From positions 191,510 to 255,509 of the forward strand of contig DFQH01000002.1 of the NCBI GenBank assembly GCA_002377695.1: a stretch of 64,000 nucleotides of DNA. The letters run 5' to 3'. The DNA is from Citromicrobium sp. UBA3494 (GTDB lineage Bacteria > Pseudomonadota > Alphaproteobacteria > Sphingomonadales > Sphingomonadaceae). Below are positions 35,317 through 44,089 of the stretch, piece by piece (the stretch's first letter is position 1; each line of letters opens with the position of its first letter). A model generated the notes under the pieces. The model saw nothing but the letters and a program-made list of their open reading frames with translations. It was not told where the DNA came from and did no database searches. The position numbers were made by a program, and so were the translations under genes.

Positions 35317-35814
35317 TTGGTGGCTACGGGCCTGACGTCGGTGCTCGCCCTGTTTGGAGCATCGGTTCAAGACCTGGTCTGGACGGTCGAGAACTCCCAT
35401 AGCGTCGCCGGGTGGCTGGTGTCAGCGCTGGCTGGCACGATCGGCACGCTACCCTTCGCGTGGATTTTCAGATTTCCGGGCGCCTTTGTCGTCCTGGCAG
35501 CGGTTCTGCTGCCGTTCGGAAGCAACCCATCCCGACGATCTCTGGTCGTTGCGGGAGGGGGCGCAGGATTGCTTCACACGGGAATCGGCTGGACACTGCG
35601 CCTGGCGGATGCGGCGCCAGGCCCGACCGATCCGAGGGAGGACCTCCTCCACGCGATTGTTGGATGGGGCGGTTTCCACCTGACGAACCTGAGGCTCGCG
35701 GTGGCTATCGGCGCGATCCCTGCGTCGATAATCGCGGGATGTGCGGCAGGGCTGGTTTTCTACCGCATGACCCGGGGCCCTTCAAAAGAGCCCCGGGAAT
35801 CTCGCTCCGCGTAA
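35317..35814 (+). CDS. Predicted four-helix membrane protein with uncertain start
   Basis: About 165 residues with four hydrophobic segments (about 1-20, 30-50, 55-75 and 125-150). I do not recognise a family. The start is problematic: between the preceding mscS stop (35272-35274) and the first helix there is no ATG in this frame, only TTG at 35317 and GTG at 35320, without a clear ribosome binding site. The frame is the same as mscS, separated by the single TGA and 14 sense codons. It may be a gene with a weak start coupled to mscS, a decayed gene, or a readthrough extension. Confidence 0.55.
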   Translation: MVATGLTSVLALFGASVQDLVWTVENSHSVAGWLVSALAGTIGTLPFAWIFRFPGAFVVLAAVLLPFGSNPSRRSLVVAGGGAGLLHTGIGWTLRLADAAPGPTDPREDLLHAIVGWGGFHLTNLRLAVAIGAIPASIIAGCAAGLVFYRMTRGPSKEPRESRSA

Positions 35815-35818
35815 GGGC

Positions 35819-36346
35819 CTAGCCCTTCGCCCGTTCGATCGCTTCGACCACAATCTTCTTCGCCTCGGCTGCATCGCCCCAGGCGCCCACGCGCACCCAC
35901 TTTTCGGCTTCCAGATCCTTGTAGTGGGTGAAGAAGTGCTCGATCTGCTGGAAGATGATGCTGGGCAGATCCTTCGTTTCGCCGACATCCGAGTAGTACG
36001 GGAAGGTCGTGTCCACCGGCACGCAGATCAGCTTTTCATCGCCGCCATGCTCGTCTTCGAGGTTGAGCACGCCGATCGGGCGCGCGCGCACGACACAGCC
36101 GGCAATAAAGGGCGAGCGGGCGATGACCAGCGCGTCGAGCGGGTCGCCATCGGGCGACAGCGTGTGCGGCACGAAGCCGTAATTCGCCGGATAGCGCATC
36201 GGCGTGTGCAGGATGCGGTCGACGAACAGCGCGCCCGAATCCTTGTCGAACTCGTACTTCACCGGCTCGCCGCCGGTCGGCACTTCGATGATCACGTTGA
36301 GGCTTTCGGGCGGATTGTCGCCCGTGGGCACTTTGTCGATACGCAT
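35819..36346 (-). CDS. ppa: Inorganic pyrophosphatase (family I)
   Basis: 175-residue soluble enzyme that hydrolyses pyrophosphate and pulls biosynthetic reactions forward. Motifs: IIEVPTGGEPVKYEFDKDSG near residue 19 (active-site Glu and Lys), RYPANYGFVPHT, the metal signature DGDPLDALV at about 66-74, and the metal-ligand region LEDEHGGDEKL. Length is standard for bacterial family I hexamers. It is convergent with the 35317 gene and divergent from hisS, with about 130 bp between the two start codons. Confidence 0.97.
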   Translation of the reverse strand: MRIDKVPTGDNPPESLNVIIEVPTGGEPVKYEFDKDSGALFVDRILHTPMRYPANYGFVPHTLSPDGDPLDALVIARSPFIAGCVVRARPIGVLNLEDEHGGDEKLICVPVDTTFPYYSDVGETKDLPSIIFQQIEHFFTHYKDLEAEKWVRVGAWGDAAEAKKIVVEAIERAKG

Positions 36347-36478
36347 AATTGTGGAGGCTCTCTTGTTGTGACTCGCGCCGCGAGGCGGATGATTACGGCC
36401 CCCCTCCCAAACTGCGGCGCGGCTTAACGAAGGCGAGGCGATTGCGGAAGGGGCAATGCCAGCCTAACTGCACCGCCC

Positions 36479-37834
36479 ATGGGCAAGAACAATTCCAAGA
36501 CGCCGCAGGCGATCCGGGGCACGCAGGATATTTTCGGGGCGGAGGCGGAAAGCTTCGCCTTCGTGGTCGAAACTTTCGAGCGTGTGCGCAAGCTCTACCG
36601 CTTCCGCCGCGCCGAATTCCCGGTGTTCGAAAAGACCGAAGTTTTCGCCCGTTCGATCGGCGAGACGACCGATATCGTCTCCAAGGAAATGTATTCGTTC
36701 GAGGATCGTGGCGGCGAATCGCTGACGCTGCGGCCCGAATTCACCGCCGGCATCGCGCGCGCCTACCTCACCAATGGCTGGCAGCAGCACGCGCCGGTGA
36801 AGCTGGCAACGCATGGCCCGCTGTTCCGCTACGAGCGCCCGCAGAAGGGCCGCTACCGCCAGTTCCACCAGATCGACGCCGAGATTATCGGTGCGGCAGA
36901 GCCGCAGGCGGATGTCGAGCTGCTCGCGATGGCCGACCAGGTCATCCGCGAGCTGGGGATCGAGGGCGTGACGCTCCACCTCAACACGCTGGGCGACGGC
37001 GATTCTCGCGAGGCATGGCGCGCAGCTCTGGTGGAGCACTTCCGCAGCGTCAAGGACGAGCTGAGCGAGGAATCGCAGGAGCGGCTGGAAAAGAACCCGC
37101 TGCGGATTCTGGACAGCAAGGACCGCCGCGACCAGCGCTTCGTGGCGGATGCGCCCAAGATCGACGATTTCCTGACCGACGAAGCGCGTGGCTTCTTCGA
37201 CGCGGTGACCAGCGGGCTCGATGCGGCGGGCGTGAAATGGGTGCGCGCCGAGAGCTTGGTGCGCGGGCTCGACTACTACCGGCACACGGCGTTCGAGTTC
37301 ATTCCCGACGAGGGCTCGGCAGCGGCGGACGCGCTGGGTTCACAGAGCACGATCCTTGGCGGCGGGCGCTACGACGGGTTGATCGAAAGTCTGGGCGGTC
37401 CGGCGACGCCTGCGGTCGGCTGGGCTGCGGGGATCGAGCGGCTGGCTATGCTGGTGGATCAGGAGAAAACTCAATGGAACGATGACTGGACTGTGGCCGT
37501 CATTCCAGTTGGCGACGCGGCTGAACAAGAAGCACAGAATGTAGTGGCCGCGCTTCGTTCGCAGAGCATCTCCTGCGAGTATGCCTTCAAAGGCAATATG
37601 AAGAAGCGGATGCAAAAGGCTTCCGCTGCCGGAGCGCGCTATGCGTTGATTTTGGGCGAGGACGAAATTGCTGATGGCATCGTGACCGTCCGTGACATGG
37701 TCAGCGGAGAACAGGCACCGATGTCACGCAAGGGGGTCCCGCAGGGCGTGTTCGATCTACTTTTCGAGAATGATACGGCAAAGCACCTTGGCGACGAACT
37801 CAGCCCCCTCGCAGAGCGCTTGGCTTCAAGTTAG
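36479..37834 (+). CDS. hisS: Histidyl-tRNA synthetase
   Basis: 451-residue class II synthetase charging tRNA(His). Motif 2 region: [17 protein letters not shown], then [18 protein letters not shown]. The histidine A box is seen as [14 protein letters not shown] and motif 3 as [14 protein letters not shown] followed by [12 protein letters not shown]. The anticodon-binding domain is C-terminal. The last 390 or so bases (from about 37440) are visibly AT-richer, with different codon choice (many third-position A or T) from the rest of the gene, as if that domain had a different history. The frame is intact. Confidence 0.96.
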   Translation: MGKNNSKTPQAIRGTQDIFGAEAESFAFVVETFERVRKLYRFRRAEFPVFEKTEVFARSIGETTDIVSKEMYSFEDRGGESLTLRPEFTAGIARAYLTNGWQQHAPVKLATHGPLFRYERPQKGRYRQFHQIDAEIIGAAEPQADVELLAMADQVIRELGIEGVTLHLNTLGDGDSREAWRAALVEHFRSVKDELSEESQERLEKNPLRILDSKDRRDQRFVADAPKIDDFLTDEARGFFDAVTSGLDAAGVKWVRAESLVRGLDYYRHTAFEFIPDEGSAAADALGSQSTILGGGRYDGLIESLGGPATPAVGWAAGIERLAMLVDQEKTQWNDDWTVAVIPVGDAAEQEAQNVVAALRSQSISCEYAFKGNMKKRMQKASAAGARYALILGEDEIADGIVTVRDMVSGEQAPMSRKGVPQGVFDLLFENDTAKHLGDELSPLAERLASS

Positions 37835-37836
37835 TC

Positions 37837-37866
37837 CGTCACCCCGAACTTGTTTCGGGGTCCAGC
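37837..37866 (+). repeat. Extragenic palindromic repeat, copy 1
   Basis: 30-bp unit: CGTCACCCCG, then a short centre, then CGGGGTCCAGC. It is an imperfect palindrome and the inverted counterpart of the unit at 38014-38043, differing at about three positions. Such units are scattered between genes in many sphingomonad genomes. Confidence 0.7.
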
Positions 37867-37959
37867 CTTCCTCCTGTGAGGAAGGACGCAGAAGGCGGAC
37901 CGGATGCTGAGACACGTTCAGCATGGCGTTGTGGGTGGGGTGTCGTAACTCCTCATTTC

Positions 37960-37987
37960 GTCATCCCGGCCTACGAGCCGGGATCCC
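37960..37987 (+). repeat. Extragenic palindromic repeat, variant copy
   Basis: CGTCATCCCGGC, a short loop, then GCCGGGATCCC. It is a variant of the same repeat type with a different centre, in the same orientation as copy 1, and forms a stem by itself. Confidence 0.65.
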
Positions 37988-38013
37988 GCTTGCTTCGGGT
38001 GCGACAGAACAAA

Positions 38014-38043
38014 GCTGGACCCCGGATCAAGTCCGGGGTGACG
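38014..38043 (-). repeat. Extragenic palindromic repeat, inverted copy
   Basis: GCTGGACCCCGG, a six-base centre ATCAAG, then TCCGGGGTGACG. It reads as the reverse complement of the 37837-37866 unit, so the cluster is bounded by inverted copies about 150 bp apart. Confidence 0.7.
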
Positions 38044-38221
38044 AAAGAGGGCGGGGGGCAGCCCCACCTTTCCTACCGCACCCTTCCCGCGCTAATGCGC
38101 CTTGCATGACCGCCGACGCACCCGACATTCCCCTCCCGAAATAATCAACCCACAAAAGCCCGCCCTTTTTCACCCCTGAACACTGTGTCAGGTGTGTCAG
38201 GCCCGCCACCGGAAACCCGCT

Positions 38222-39289
38222 TTGACCATCCCCGCAGAACGCCTCGACCAGATCGCCAACCGCTTCGCCGAGATCGAGGCTCGGATGGCCTCGGGCCAGC
38301 TCGAGGGCGAGGAGTTCGTCCAGGCGAGCCGCGACTATGCCGAGCTGGAGCCGGTGGCGAAGCTCGCGACCGAGCTGAAGGCCGCGCGCGAGGAAGTCGC
38401 GGGGCTGGAGGAGATGCTCGCCGACCCCGAGATGCGCGCCATGGCGGAGGAGGAACTCGCCACCCTCAATCAGCGCATTCCCGAACTCGAACAGCAGCTC
38501 GCCGTCGCTATGCTCCCGCGCGACAGCGCCGATGCCAAGCCCGCCATGCTCGAAATTCGCGCCGGAACCGGCGGCGACGAAGCGGCGCTGTTCGCGGGCG
38601 ACCTCTATCGCATGTACGAACGCTTCGCGGGCGAGCAGGGCTGGAAGGTCGAGCCGGTCAGCATGAGCGCGTCCGAAGTCGGCGGCTTCAAGGAAATCGT
38701 CGCCAACGTGACCGGCACCGGCGTGTTCGCCAAGCTCAAGTTCGAAAGCGGGGTGCACCGCGTGCAGCGCGTGCCCGAGACCGAGAGCGGCGGGCGCATC
38801 CATACGAGCGCCGCGACCGTGGCGGTGCTGCCCGAGCCGGACGAGGTCGATGTGCAGGTCGATCCGGGCGACCTGAAGATCGACACCTATCGCGCGAGCG
38901 GTGCAGGCGGCCAGCACGTCAACACGACCGATTCGGCGATCCGCATCACCCATCTGCCGACCGGGCTGGTGGTCACCTGCCAGGACGGGCGCAGCCAGCA
39001 CAAGAACCGCGAAAAGGCGATGCAGGTGTTGCGCGCGCGCCTCTACGAACAGCAGCGCGAGGCGAGCGAGGGAGCGGAGGCCGAGGCGCGCAAGGCGATG
39101 GTCGGCTCCGGCGACCGCTCCGAACGCATCCGCACCTACAACTTCCCGCAGGGCCGCGTGACCGATCACCGCATCGGCCTCACCCTGCACAAGCTGCCCG
39201 AGATCATCGCGGGCCCGGGGCTGGGCGAGCTGGTCGACGCGCTTATCGCCGAGGACGAAGCCAAGCGGCTGGCAGCGATGAATGAGTGA
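38222..39289 (+). CDS. prfA: Peptide chain release factor 1
   Basis: 355-residue RF1 that reads UAA and UAG. It has the GGQ motif in [19 protein letters not shown] at about residue 228 and a codon-recognition region of the PxT type ([20 protein letters not shown]). The best start is TTG at 38222, which gives [15 protein letters not shown], the normal N-terminus; an in-frame GTG at 38192 would add ten residues. The 3' end overlaps prmC, its modifying methyltransferase, by eight bases, so the two are translationally coupled. Confidence 0.95.
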   Translation: MTIPAERLDQIANRFAEIEARMASGQLEGEEFVQASRDYAELEPVAKLATELKAAREEVAGLEEMLADPEMRAMAEEELATLNQRIPELEQQLAVAMLPRDSADAKPAMLEIRAGTGGDEAALFAGDLYRMYERFAGEQGWKVEPVSMSASEVGGFKEIVANVTGTGVFAKLKFESGVHRVQRVPETESGGRIHTSAATVAVLPEPDEVDVQVDPGDLKIDTYRASGAGGQHVNTTDSAIRITHLPTGLVVTCQDGRSQHKNREKAMQVLRARLYEQQREASEGAEAEARKAMVGSGDRSERIRTYNFPQGRVTDHRIGLTLHKLPEIIAGPGLGELVDALIAEDEAKRLAAMNE

Positions 39290-40196
39290 GGGTGGCGTGC
39301 CGAGCGTGGCGGACGCCATACGCGAAGCCGCCACTCGCCTCTCGGCCATCAGCGATAGCGCGCGGCTCGATGCCGAGTTGCTGATGGCGCATGCGCTGGG
39401 GTGCAAGCGCTCGGACATGCTGCTGCGAGGCATGCGCGATCCCGCGCCCCAGGGTTTCGACGCGCTGGTCGCCCGCCGCAGCGCGCACGAACCTGTCGCC
39501 TACATCACCGGCAGCGCCGAATTCTACGGGTTGGACCTGCAGGTTTCGCCCGCGGTGCTCATCCCGCGGGGGGACAGCGAAACACTGATCGAGACTGCGA
39601 GGGAGCACTTTGGGACCCGCGCAGCGCCGCAGCGCATCCTCGACCTCGGCACCGGGTCGGGCGCATTGCTGTTGGCGGCGTTATCGCTGTGGCCTGAGGC
39701 GGAGGGGATCGGTGTCGACGCTTCGCTTGAAGCCCTCACGGTGGCGATTGCCAACGCCCAGCGGCATGCGAACACTGCGATCGGCGTCGTCGGGGAGGGG
39801 CAGGGCGAACCGCCGCCGTTCCGTGCCGACCGAGGGATGGCGCGTTTCATTCAGCGCGATTGGACCATGAGAGGCTGGCACCGCGATCTCGGCACGTTCG
39901 ACCTGATCCTGTGCAACCCGCCCTATGTGGAGGAGGCCGCCGCGCTCGACCCGCAGGTGCGCGATCACGAGCCCGCATCGGCGCTGTTCGCAGGGGCCGA
40001 AGGCCTCGACGACTACCGGATTCTGCTTCCGCAAATTCGCCCCTTGTTAACAAATACCGGCATCGCCATCTTCGAAATTGGCGCAGCGCAGCAAGGCGCC
40101 GTTGGCGAGATTGCACGAAATCAGGGATTTAGCCCGCGCTTTTGCAAGGATCTTGCAAAAAGGCCACGCGCCATGATTGTTTCGCAAAGCCTTTGA
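39282..40196 (+). CDS. prmC: Release factor glutamine methyltransferase
   Basis: 304-residue SAM-dependent enzyme that methylates the Gln of the GGQ motif in release factors. It has the N-terminal helical domain (about 8-75), the SAM motif [15 protein letters not shown] at about 113-127 and the catalytic NPPY in [17 protein letters not shown] at about 210. A 20-residue loop before NPPY ([20 protein letters not shown]) is longer than usual. The start lies inside the prfA end (eight-base overlap). DUF4167 follows after 231 bp with no gene between. Confidence 0.94.
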   Translation: MSEGGVPSVADAIREAATRLSAISDSARLDAELLMAHALGCKRSDMLLRGMRDPAPQGFDALVARRSAHEPVAYITGSAEFYGLDLQVSPAVLIPRGDSETLIETAREHFGTRAAPQRILDLGTGSGALLLAALSLWPEAEGIGVDASLEALTVAIANAQRHANTAIGVVGEGQGEPPPFRADRGMARFIQRDWTMRGWHRDLGTFDLILCNPPYVEEAAALDPQVRDHEPASALFAGAEGLDDYRILLPQIRPLLTNTGIAIFEIGAAQQGAVGEIARNQGFSPRFCKDLAKRPRAMIVSQSL

Positions 40197-40427
40197 CAAG
40201 GGGTTGGCAAAGCCACGGGCAGGCGGTAAGCCTCGTCAAGACCCGGCAAGAATTGGACATTCTCGCAAGGGTCGCGATCCGACATCTGCGAGAAGACCGG
40301 GCCTTCGAAGGGCCTGCGATCGGCAAGAGTTCGAAGATCATGCTTAGGGACAGGTGGGCCGCGCGGAACACACGGCATTGCTGCAGCGCCGCGATTTGTG
40401 AGCCCGACCTAGAGGGAAGATTATTCC

Positions 40428-41174
40428 TTGAACAACAACAACCGTAACAACAACCGCCGGCGCGGCCGCGGCAATCGCAACCAGGGTGGGGGCGGCAACA
40501 GCTCCAACCGCATCGACAGCCGCGCGCGGGGCAATGCGCCCCAGTTGCTCGACAAGTACAAGAAGCTGGCGCAGGACGCGCAGCACAATGGCGACCGCGT
40601 GCAGGCGGAATACTACCTGCAGTTCGCGGACCACTATTTCCGCGTCATCGCCGACAACAAGGCCCGGCAGGACGAACAGCGCGGCAAGCGCGACAACAAC
40701 GAACGCAGCCAGGCGAACGACGATTCCTCCGATGACGACGAGGACCGCGGCAACGATAATCGCAATGACGGGCGCAACGACGGCCGTAGCGACGATCGCC
40801 GCAAGCCGAAGAAGTCGAACCGCAACGAAAAGCAGCGCGGCAAGGCCCGCGGCAATTCCGACAGCGAGGATTCTTCGGACGACAGCGACGACGAAGAGGT
40901 CTTCGAAAGCGAAGAGAACCCCTTCGTGCGCAAGCGCAAGGCACCGGCGAAGCGGGCCAGCGCGCGCAAGCGCGACGATGGCAACCGCGATGACGACGAT
41001 GGCGACGACGACGAAATCGACGCCGCCGTCCTGCCGCCGGCCATCGCTGCGGCCACCGCGTCCGACGAGGACAGCAAGCCGGCCAAGCCGCGTCGCCGGA
41101 CGCGCAAGGCGGCCGAAGAGAACTCGGACGACGGCGACGATGCAGGCGACGGGGCACTGAGCGCGGTCGGCTGA
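40428..41174 (+). CDS. DUF4167 protein with low-complexity charged tail
   Basis: 248 residues. An Asn/Arg/Gly-rich start (MNNNNRNNNRRRGRGNRNQG) is followed by the DUF4167 core (about 30-78; RGNAPQLLDKYKKLAQDAQH and GDRVQAEYYLQFADHYFRVI), then a long disordered stretch rich in Asp, Asn, Arg, Ser and Lys. The nucleic-acid-like composition suggests RNA or ribosome contact, but its function is unknown. The start is TTG at 40428 with AGGGAAG upstream. The prfA-prmC-DUF4167 order is conserved in Alphaproteobacteria, which hints at a translation-related role. Confidence 0.85.
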   Translation: MNNNNRNNNRRRGRGNRNQGGGGNSSNRIDSRARGNAPQLLDKYKKLAQDAQHNGDRVQAEYYLQFADHYFRVIADNKARQDEQRGKRDNNERSQANDDSSDDDEDRGNDNRNDGRNDGRSDDRRKPKKSNRNEKQRGKARGNSDSEDSSDDSDDEEVFESEENPFVRKRKAPAKRASARKRDDGNRDDDDGDDDEIDAAVLPPAIAAATASDEDSKPAKPRRRTRKAAEENSDDGDDAGDGALSAVG

Positions 41175-41242
41175 TCGCGCGCTGGTACCGGGATGACCGG
41201 CATTCGGCCCAAACGCTGCCCGATCATCGGCGGGGGCGCCCG

Positions 41243-42802
41243 GTGCTAGGCCGCGCGCTCCAGCATCCGCGTATCGTCCTGTTGCTGCTGGGCGCGCTCG
41301 CCGCGCTCGGCTTTCCTCCTGTCCACCTGTGGCCGATCGCACTGATCGCACTGGGCGCGGGCGCTGTGCTGATCCGTTTCAGCGGATCGGTGCGCAGCGC
41401 CTTCTTTCGCGGCTGGCTGTTCGGCCTCGCGCATTTCACGGTCACCAATCTCTGGATAGCGACCGCCTTCACCCATCAGGACCGCATGCCGGCGGTGCTC
41501 GGATGGGTGTCGGTCCCGCTGCTTTCGACCTATCTGGCGCTGTACCCGGCGCTGGCCTTCGCCGTCGCCTACCGTCTTGCGCGCGGAAAGAGCACGCTGG
41601 TCTATGCGCTTGCGCTGGGCGGGGCGTGGATCATCGCCGAGTGGCTGCGCGCAACGCTGTTCACCGGCTATGCCTGGGGACCGTTCAGCCTTGCCTTGCT
41701 GGGACCGTTCGATCGCCCCGGGCTTGCCGCACTGCTTCCGCTGACCGGAACCTACGCGCTCTCCGGTCTCGCCGTGGTGCTGGCCCTCGCGCTGACCGAT
41801 CAGGCGCTCCAGAGGCAATGGCTGCGGGTGGGGCTTGCCTCGCTGCTGCTGATTGCGGCGATGTACTGGCCTGCTGGACAGGGCGAGGAAGGCTCGCTTC
41901 CCTACACGCTGGTCCAGCCCGATCTGGACCAGGATGCGCTCAACGATCCGCGCCAGTACGAGCCCGGGTTCCTGACCCTGGCCGCGCTTACCGTGCGGCC
42001 CGAGGAGCAGGAAGGCTCCAGACTGGTGCTGTGGCCCGAAGGCGTGCTGCCCGACTATCTGCGCCAAGGCTATCCCGAGCGGTACTATGCGGCGACCACC
42101 GCCGGGCGCGATCCGCAATTCGCCAGGCAGCGGATCGCGCGCGTCATCGGCGAGGGCAGCCTGCTGCTGACGGGAACGATGGACCTGGAGATCGAGGGCG
42201 ACAGCGCCGTCGCTGCCTATAATGTCGTCACCGTGGTCGACGACGAGGGCGAGATCGTGGGTGGGTACCGCAAGGCGCATCTGGTGCCCTATGGGGAATA
42301 CCTGCCGTTCCGCGATCTTCTGGAGCCGATCGGGCTCTCGCGGCTGGTCGCGGGGTCGATCGATTTCGTGCCGGGCCCCGGGCCGCAGACGCTCGATCTG
42401 GGTGACTACGGCCGCGCCGGCATCCAGATCTGTTACGAGATCATCTTCTCGGGCCAGGTTGCCGATGGCGCAAATCGCCCGGATTATATCGTCAACCCCT
42501 CGATCGACGGCTGGTTCGGGCCGACCGGCCCGCCGCAGCACATGGCGCAGGCGCGGATGCGCGCGATAGAGGAAGGCCTGCCGATCCTGCGTTCGACCAC
42601 CACCGGAATCAGCGGCGTGATCGACCCGCGCGGTGTCGTGCGCGAGCATATCGGCATGGGCAAACGCGCGCGGATAGAAGGCAACGTGCCGCCAGCCGCT
42701 GCACCCACGCTGTTCTCCATTCTGGGCAACTGGCTGGCACTCGTCTGGGCCCTGGCGCTGCTCGGCGGCTCTCTGGTTGTAAAGCGGCGGAGGGCGGTTT
42801 AG
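41243..42802 (+). CDS. lnt: Apolipoprotein N-acyltransferase
   Basis: 519-residue inner-membrane enzyme that adds the third acyl chain to lipoproteins. Six or so hydrophobic segments occupy the first 210 residues. The periplasmic nitrilase domain follows, with the catalytic triad visible as Glu in VLWPEGVLPDY, Lys in GGYRKAHLVPYGEYLP and Cys in GIQICYEIIFSG. A final helix (WLALVWALALLGGSLVV) closes the protein. The start is GTG at 41243. metK follows 48 bp downstream. Confidence 0.95.
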   Translation: MLGRALQHPRIVLLLLGALAALGFPPVHLWPIALIALGAGAVLIRFSGSVRSAFFRGWLFGLAHFTVTNLWIATAFTHQDRMPAVLGWVSVPLLSTYLALYPALAFAVAYRLARGKSTLVYALALGGAWIIAEWLRATLFTGYAWGPFSLALLGPFDRPGLAALLPLTGTYALSGLAVVLALALTDQALQRQWLRVGLASLLLIAAMYWPAGQGEEGSLPYTLVQPDLDQDALNDPRQYEPGFLTLAALTVRPEEQEGSRLVLWPEGVLPDYLRQGYPERYYAATTAGRDPQFARQRIARVIGEGSLLLTGTMDLEIEGDSAVAAYNVVTVVDDEGEIVGGYRKAHLVPYGEYLPFRDLLEPIGLSRLVAGSIDFVPGPGPQTLDLGDYGRAGIQICYEIIFSGQVADGANRPDYIVNPSIDGWFGPTGPPQHMAQARMRAIEEGLPILRSTTTGISGVIDPRGVVREHIGMGKRARIEGNVPPAAAPTLFSILGNWLALVWALALLGGSLVVKRRRAV

Positions 42803-42817
42803 GGCCCGCATGCAGAC

Positions 42818-42833
42818 ATAAAGAACTCTTTAT
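42818..42833. promoter_or_regulatory. Perfect inverted repeat in front of metK, candidate operator
   Basis: ATAAAGA (42818-42824) and TCTTTAT (42827-42833) are perfect 7-bp arms around a two-base spacer, ending 17 bases before the metK ATG, in an AT-rich gap in GC-rich DNA. Palindromes of this kind precede methionine/SAM-cycle genes in several proteobacteria, where ArsR-family regulators bind. No regulator gene is in this window. Confidence 0.6.
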
Positions 42834-42850
42834 ATCGAGGTAACAGCCCC

Positions 42851-44071
42851 ATGCGCAGCAGCTATATCTTCACGTCCGAGAGCGTTTCCGAAGGCCATCC
42901 CGACAAGGTTTCCGACCAGATTTCGGATGCCATCGTCGATCTGATGCTCAGCAAGGATCCCGAGGCGCGGATCGCCTGCGAAACGATGACGACGACCCAG
43001 CGCGTGGTCCTCGCGGGCGAAATTCGCTGCGCGCCGATGTATGACAACGGCGAATGGAAGCCGGGCGCTGCGGAAGAGATCGAAAAGGCCGTGCGCGATA
43101 CGGTGAAGGAAATCGGGTACGAGCAGGACGGCTTCCACTGGGAAACCCTGACCTTCGAAAACCACCTGCACGGCCAGTCCAGCGAGATCGCACAGGGCGT
43201 GGACGCGGGCACCGAAGGTTCGAACAAGGATGAAGGCGCGGGCGACCAGGGCATCATGTTCGGCTATGCCTGCAACGAGACGCCCGACCTGATGCCGGCG
43301 ACGCTCGATTACAGCCACAAGATTCTCCAGAAACTGGCGGACGACCGCAAGTCCGGCGTGGCGCCGTTCCTCGAACCCGACGCCAAGAGCCAGGTCACGC
43401 TGCGCTACGAAAACGGCAAGCCGACCAAGGCTGTCGCCATCGTCGTCTCGACCCAGCACGCGCCCGGCTACCATGAAGGCGAAAAGGAAGCCGAACTGAA
43501 GGCCTATGTGAAGAAGGCCGTGGGCGAGGTGATGCCTGCCGGGCTGATCGACGACGACACCGTGTGGCACATCAACCCGACCGGCGCGTTCGAGATCGGC
43601 GGGCCCGATGGCGACGCGGGCCTTACGGGCCGCAAGATCATCGTCGATACCTATGGCGGCGCGGCGCCCCATGGCGGCGGTGCCTTCAGCGGGAAGGACC
43701 CGACCAAGGTCGACCGTTCGGCTGCCTACATCACCCGCTATCTGGCGAAGAACGTGGTCGCGGCGGGGCTTGCCACGCATTGCACCATCCAGCTTTCCTA
43801 CGCGATCGGGGTCAGCGAGCCCCTGTCGGTCTATGTCGACCTGCACGGCACCGGCACCGTTTCCGAAGAGGCGCTGGAAGACGCGATCCGCGGCATGAGC
43901 AAGCTGGGCGGCCTGACGCCGCGCGGCATCCGCACGCATCTTGGCCTCAACAAGCCGATCTACCGCCAGTCCGCCGCATACGGCCACTTCGGGCGCAATG
44001 CCGAAGGCGACGCGTTCCCCTGGGAGCGGACCGATCTGGTCGACGACCTGAAGGCTGCCGTCGGCAAGTAA
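42851..44071 (+). CDS. metK: S-adenosylmethionine synthetase
   Basis: 406-residue enzyme that makes SAM from methionine and ATP. Signature elements: [20 protein letters not shown] at about 11-30, [20 protein letters not shown] at about 131-150, and [20 protein letters not shown] near 275. Length is slightly above the E. coli enzyme, as is common in Alphaproteobacteria. GAGG precedes the ATG at 42851. The palindrome at 42818-42833 overlaps the likely promoter or leader, suggesting repression in response to SAM or its product. Confidence 0.97.
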   Translation: MRSSYIFTSESVSEGHPDKVSDQISDAIVDLMLSKDPEARIACETMTTTQRVVLAGEIRCAPMYDNGEWKPGAAEEIEKAVRDTVKEIGYEQDGFHWETLTFENHLHGQSSEIAQGVDAGTEGSNKDEGAGDQGIMFGYACNETPDLMPATLDYSHKILQKLADDRKSGVAPFLEPDAKSQVTLRYENGKPTKAVAIVVSTQHAPGYHEGEKEAELKAYVKKAVGEVMPAGLIDDDTVWHINPTGAFEIGGPDGDAGLTGRKIIVDTYGGAAPHGGGAFSGKDPTKVDRSAAYITRYLAKNVVAAGLATHCTIQLSYAIGVSEPLSVYVDLHGTGTVSEEALEDAIRGMSKLGGLTPRGIRTHLGLNKPIYRQSAAYGHFGRNAEGDAFPWERTDLVDDLKAAVGK

Positions 44072-44089
44072 GCCGTCAGGCCGCAGGAC

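Larger units (their letters stand above)
37835..38221. other. Gene-free region with extragenic palindromic repeats
   Basis: 387 bp between hisS and prfA without a credible ORF. It contains three GC-rich palindromic units (37837-37866, 37960-37987, 38014-38043) described separately. The right-hand 180 bp hold the prfA leader with no obvious promoter. The palindromes could end hisS transcription, although none is followed by a T-run. Confidence 0.7.

Noticed and set aside
35773..35799. GC-rich palindrome CCCGGGGC...GCCCCGGG as a terminator
   Set aside because: It lies inside the end of the 35317 ORF and no T-run follows on either strand.
40375..40400. GGAAC-N17-CGCC upstream of the DUF4167 gene as an EcfG promoter
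   Set aside because: Two mismatches in the four-base -10 make it no better than chance.
40142..40447. Small frames between prmC and the DUF4167 gene
   Set aside because: They overlap the certain ends of both neighbours, lack ribosome binding sites and have no protein-like composition.
42803..42850. SAM riboswitch upstream of metK
   Set aside because: Only 48 bases separate lnt and metK; this is too short for a SAM aptamer plus expression platform, and the visible feature is a DNA palindrome.
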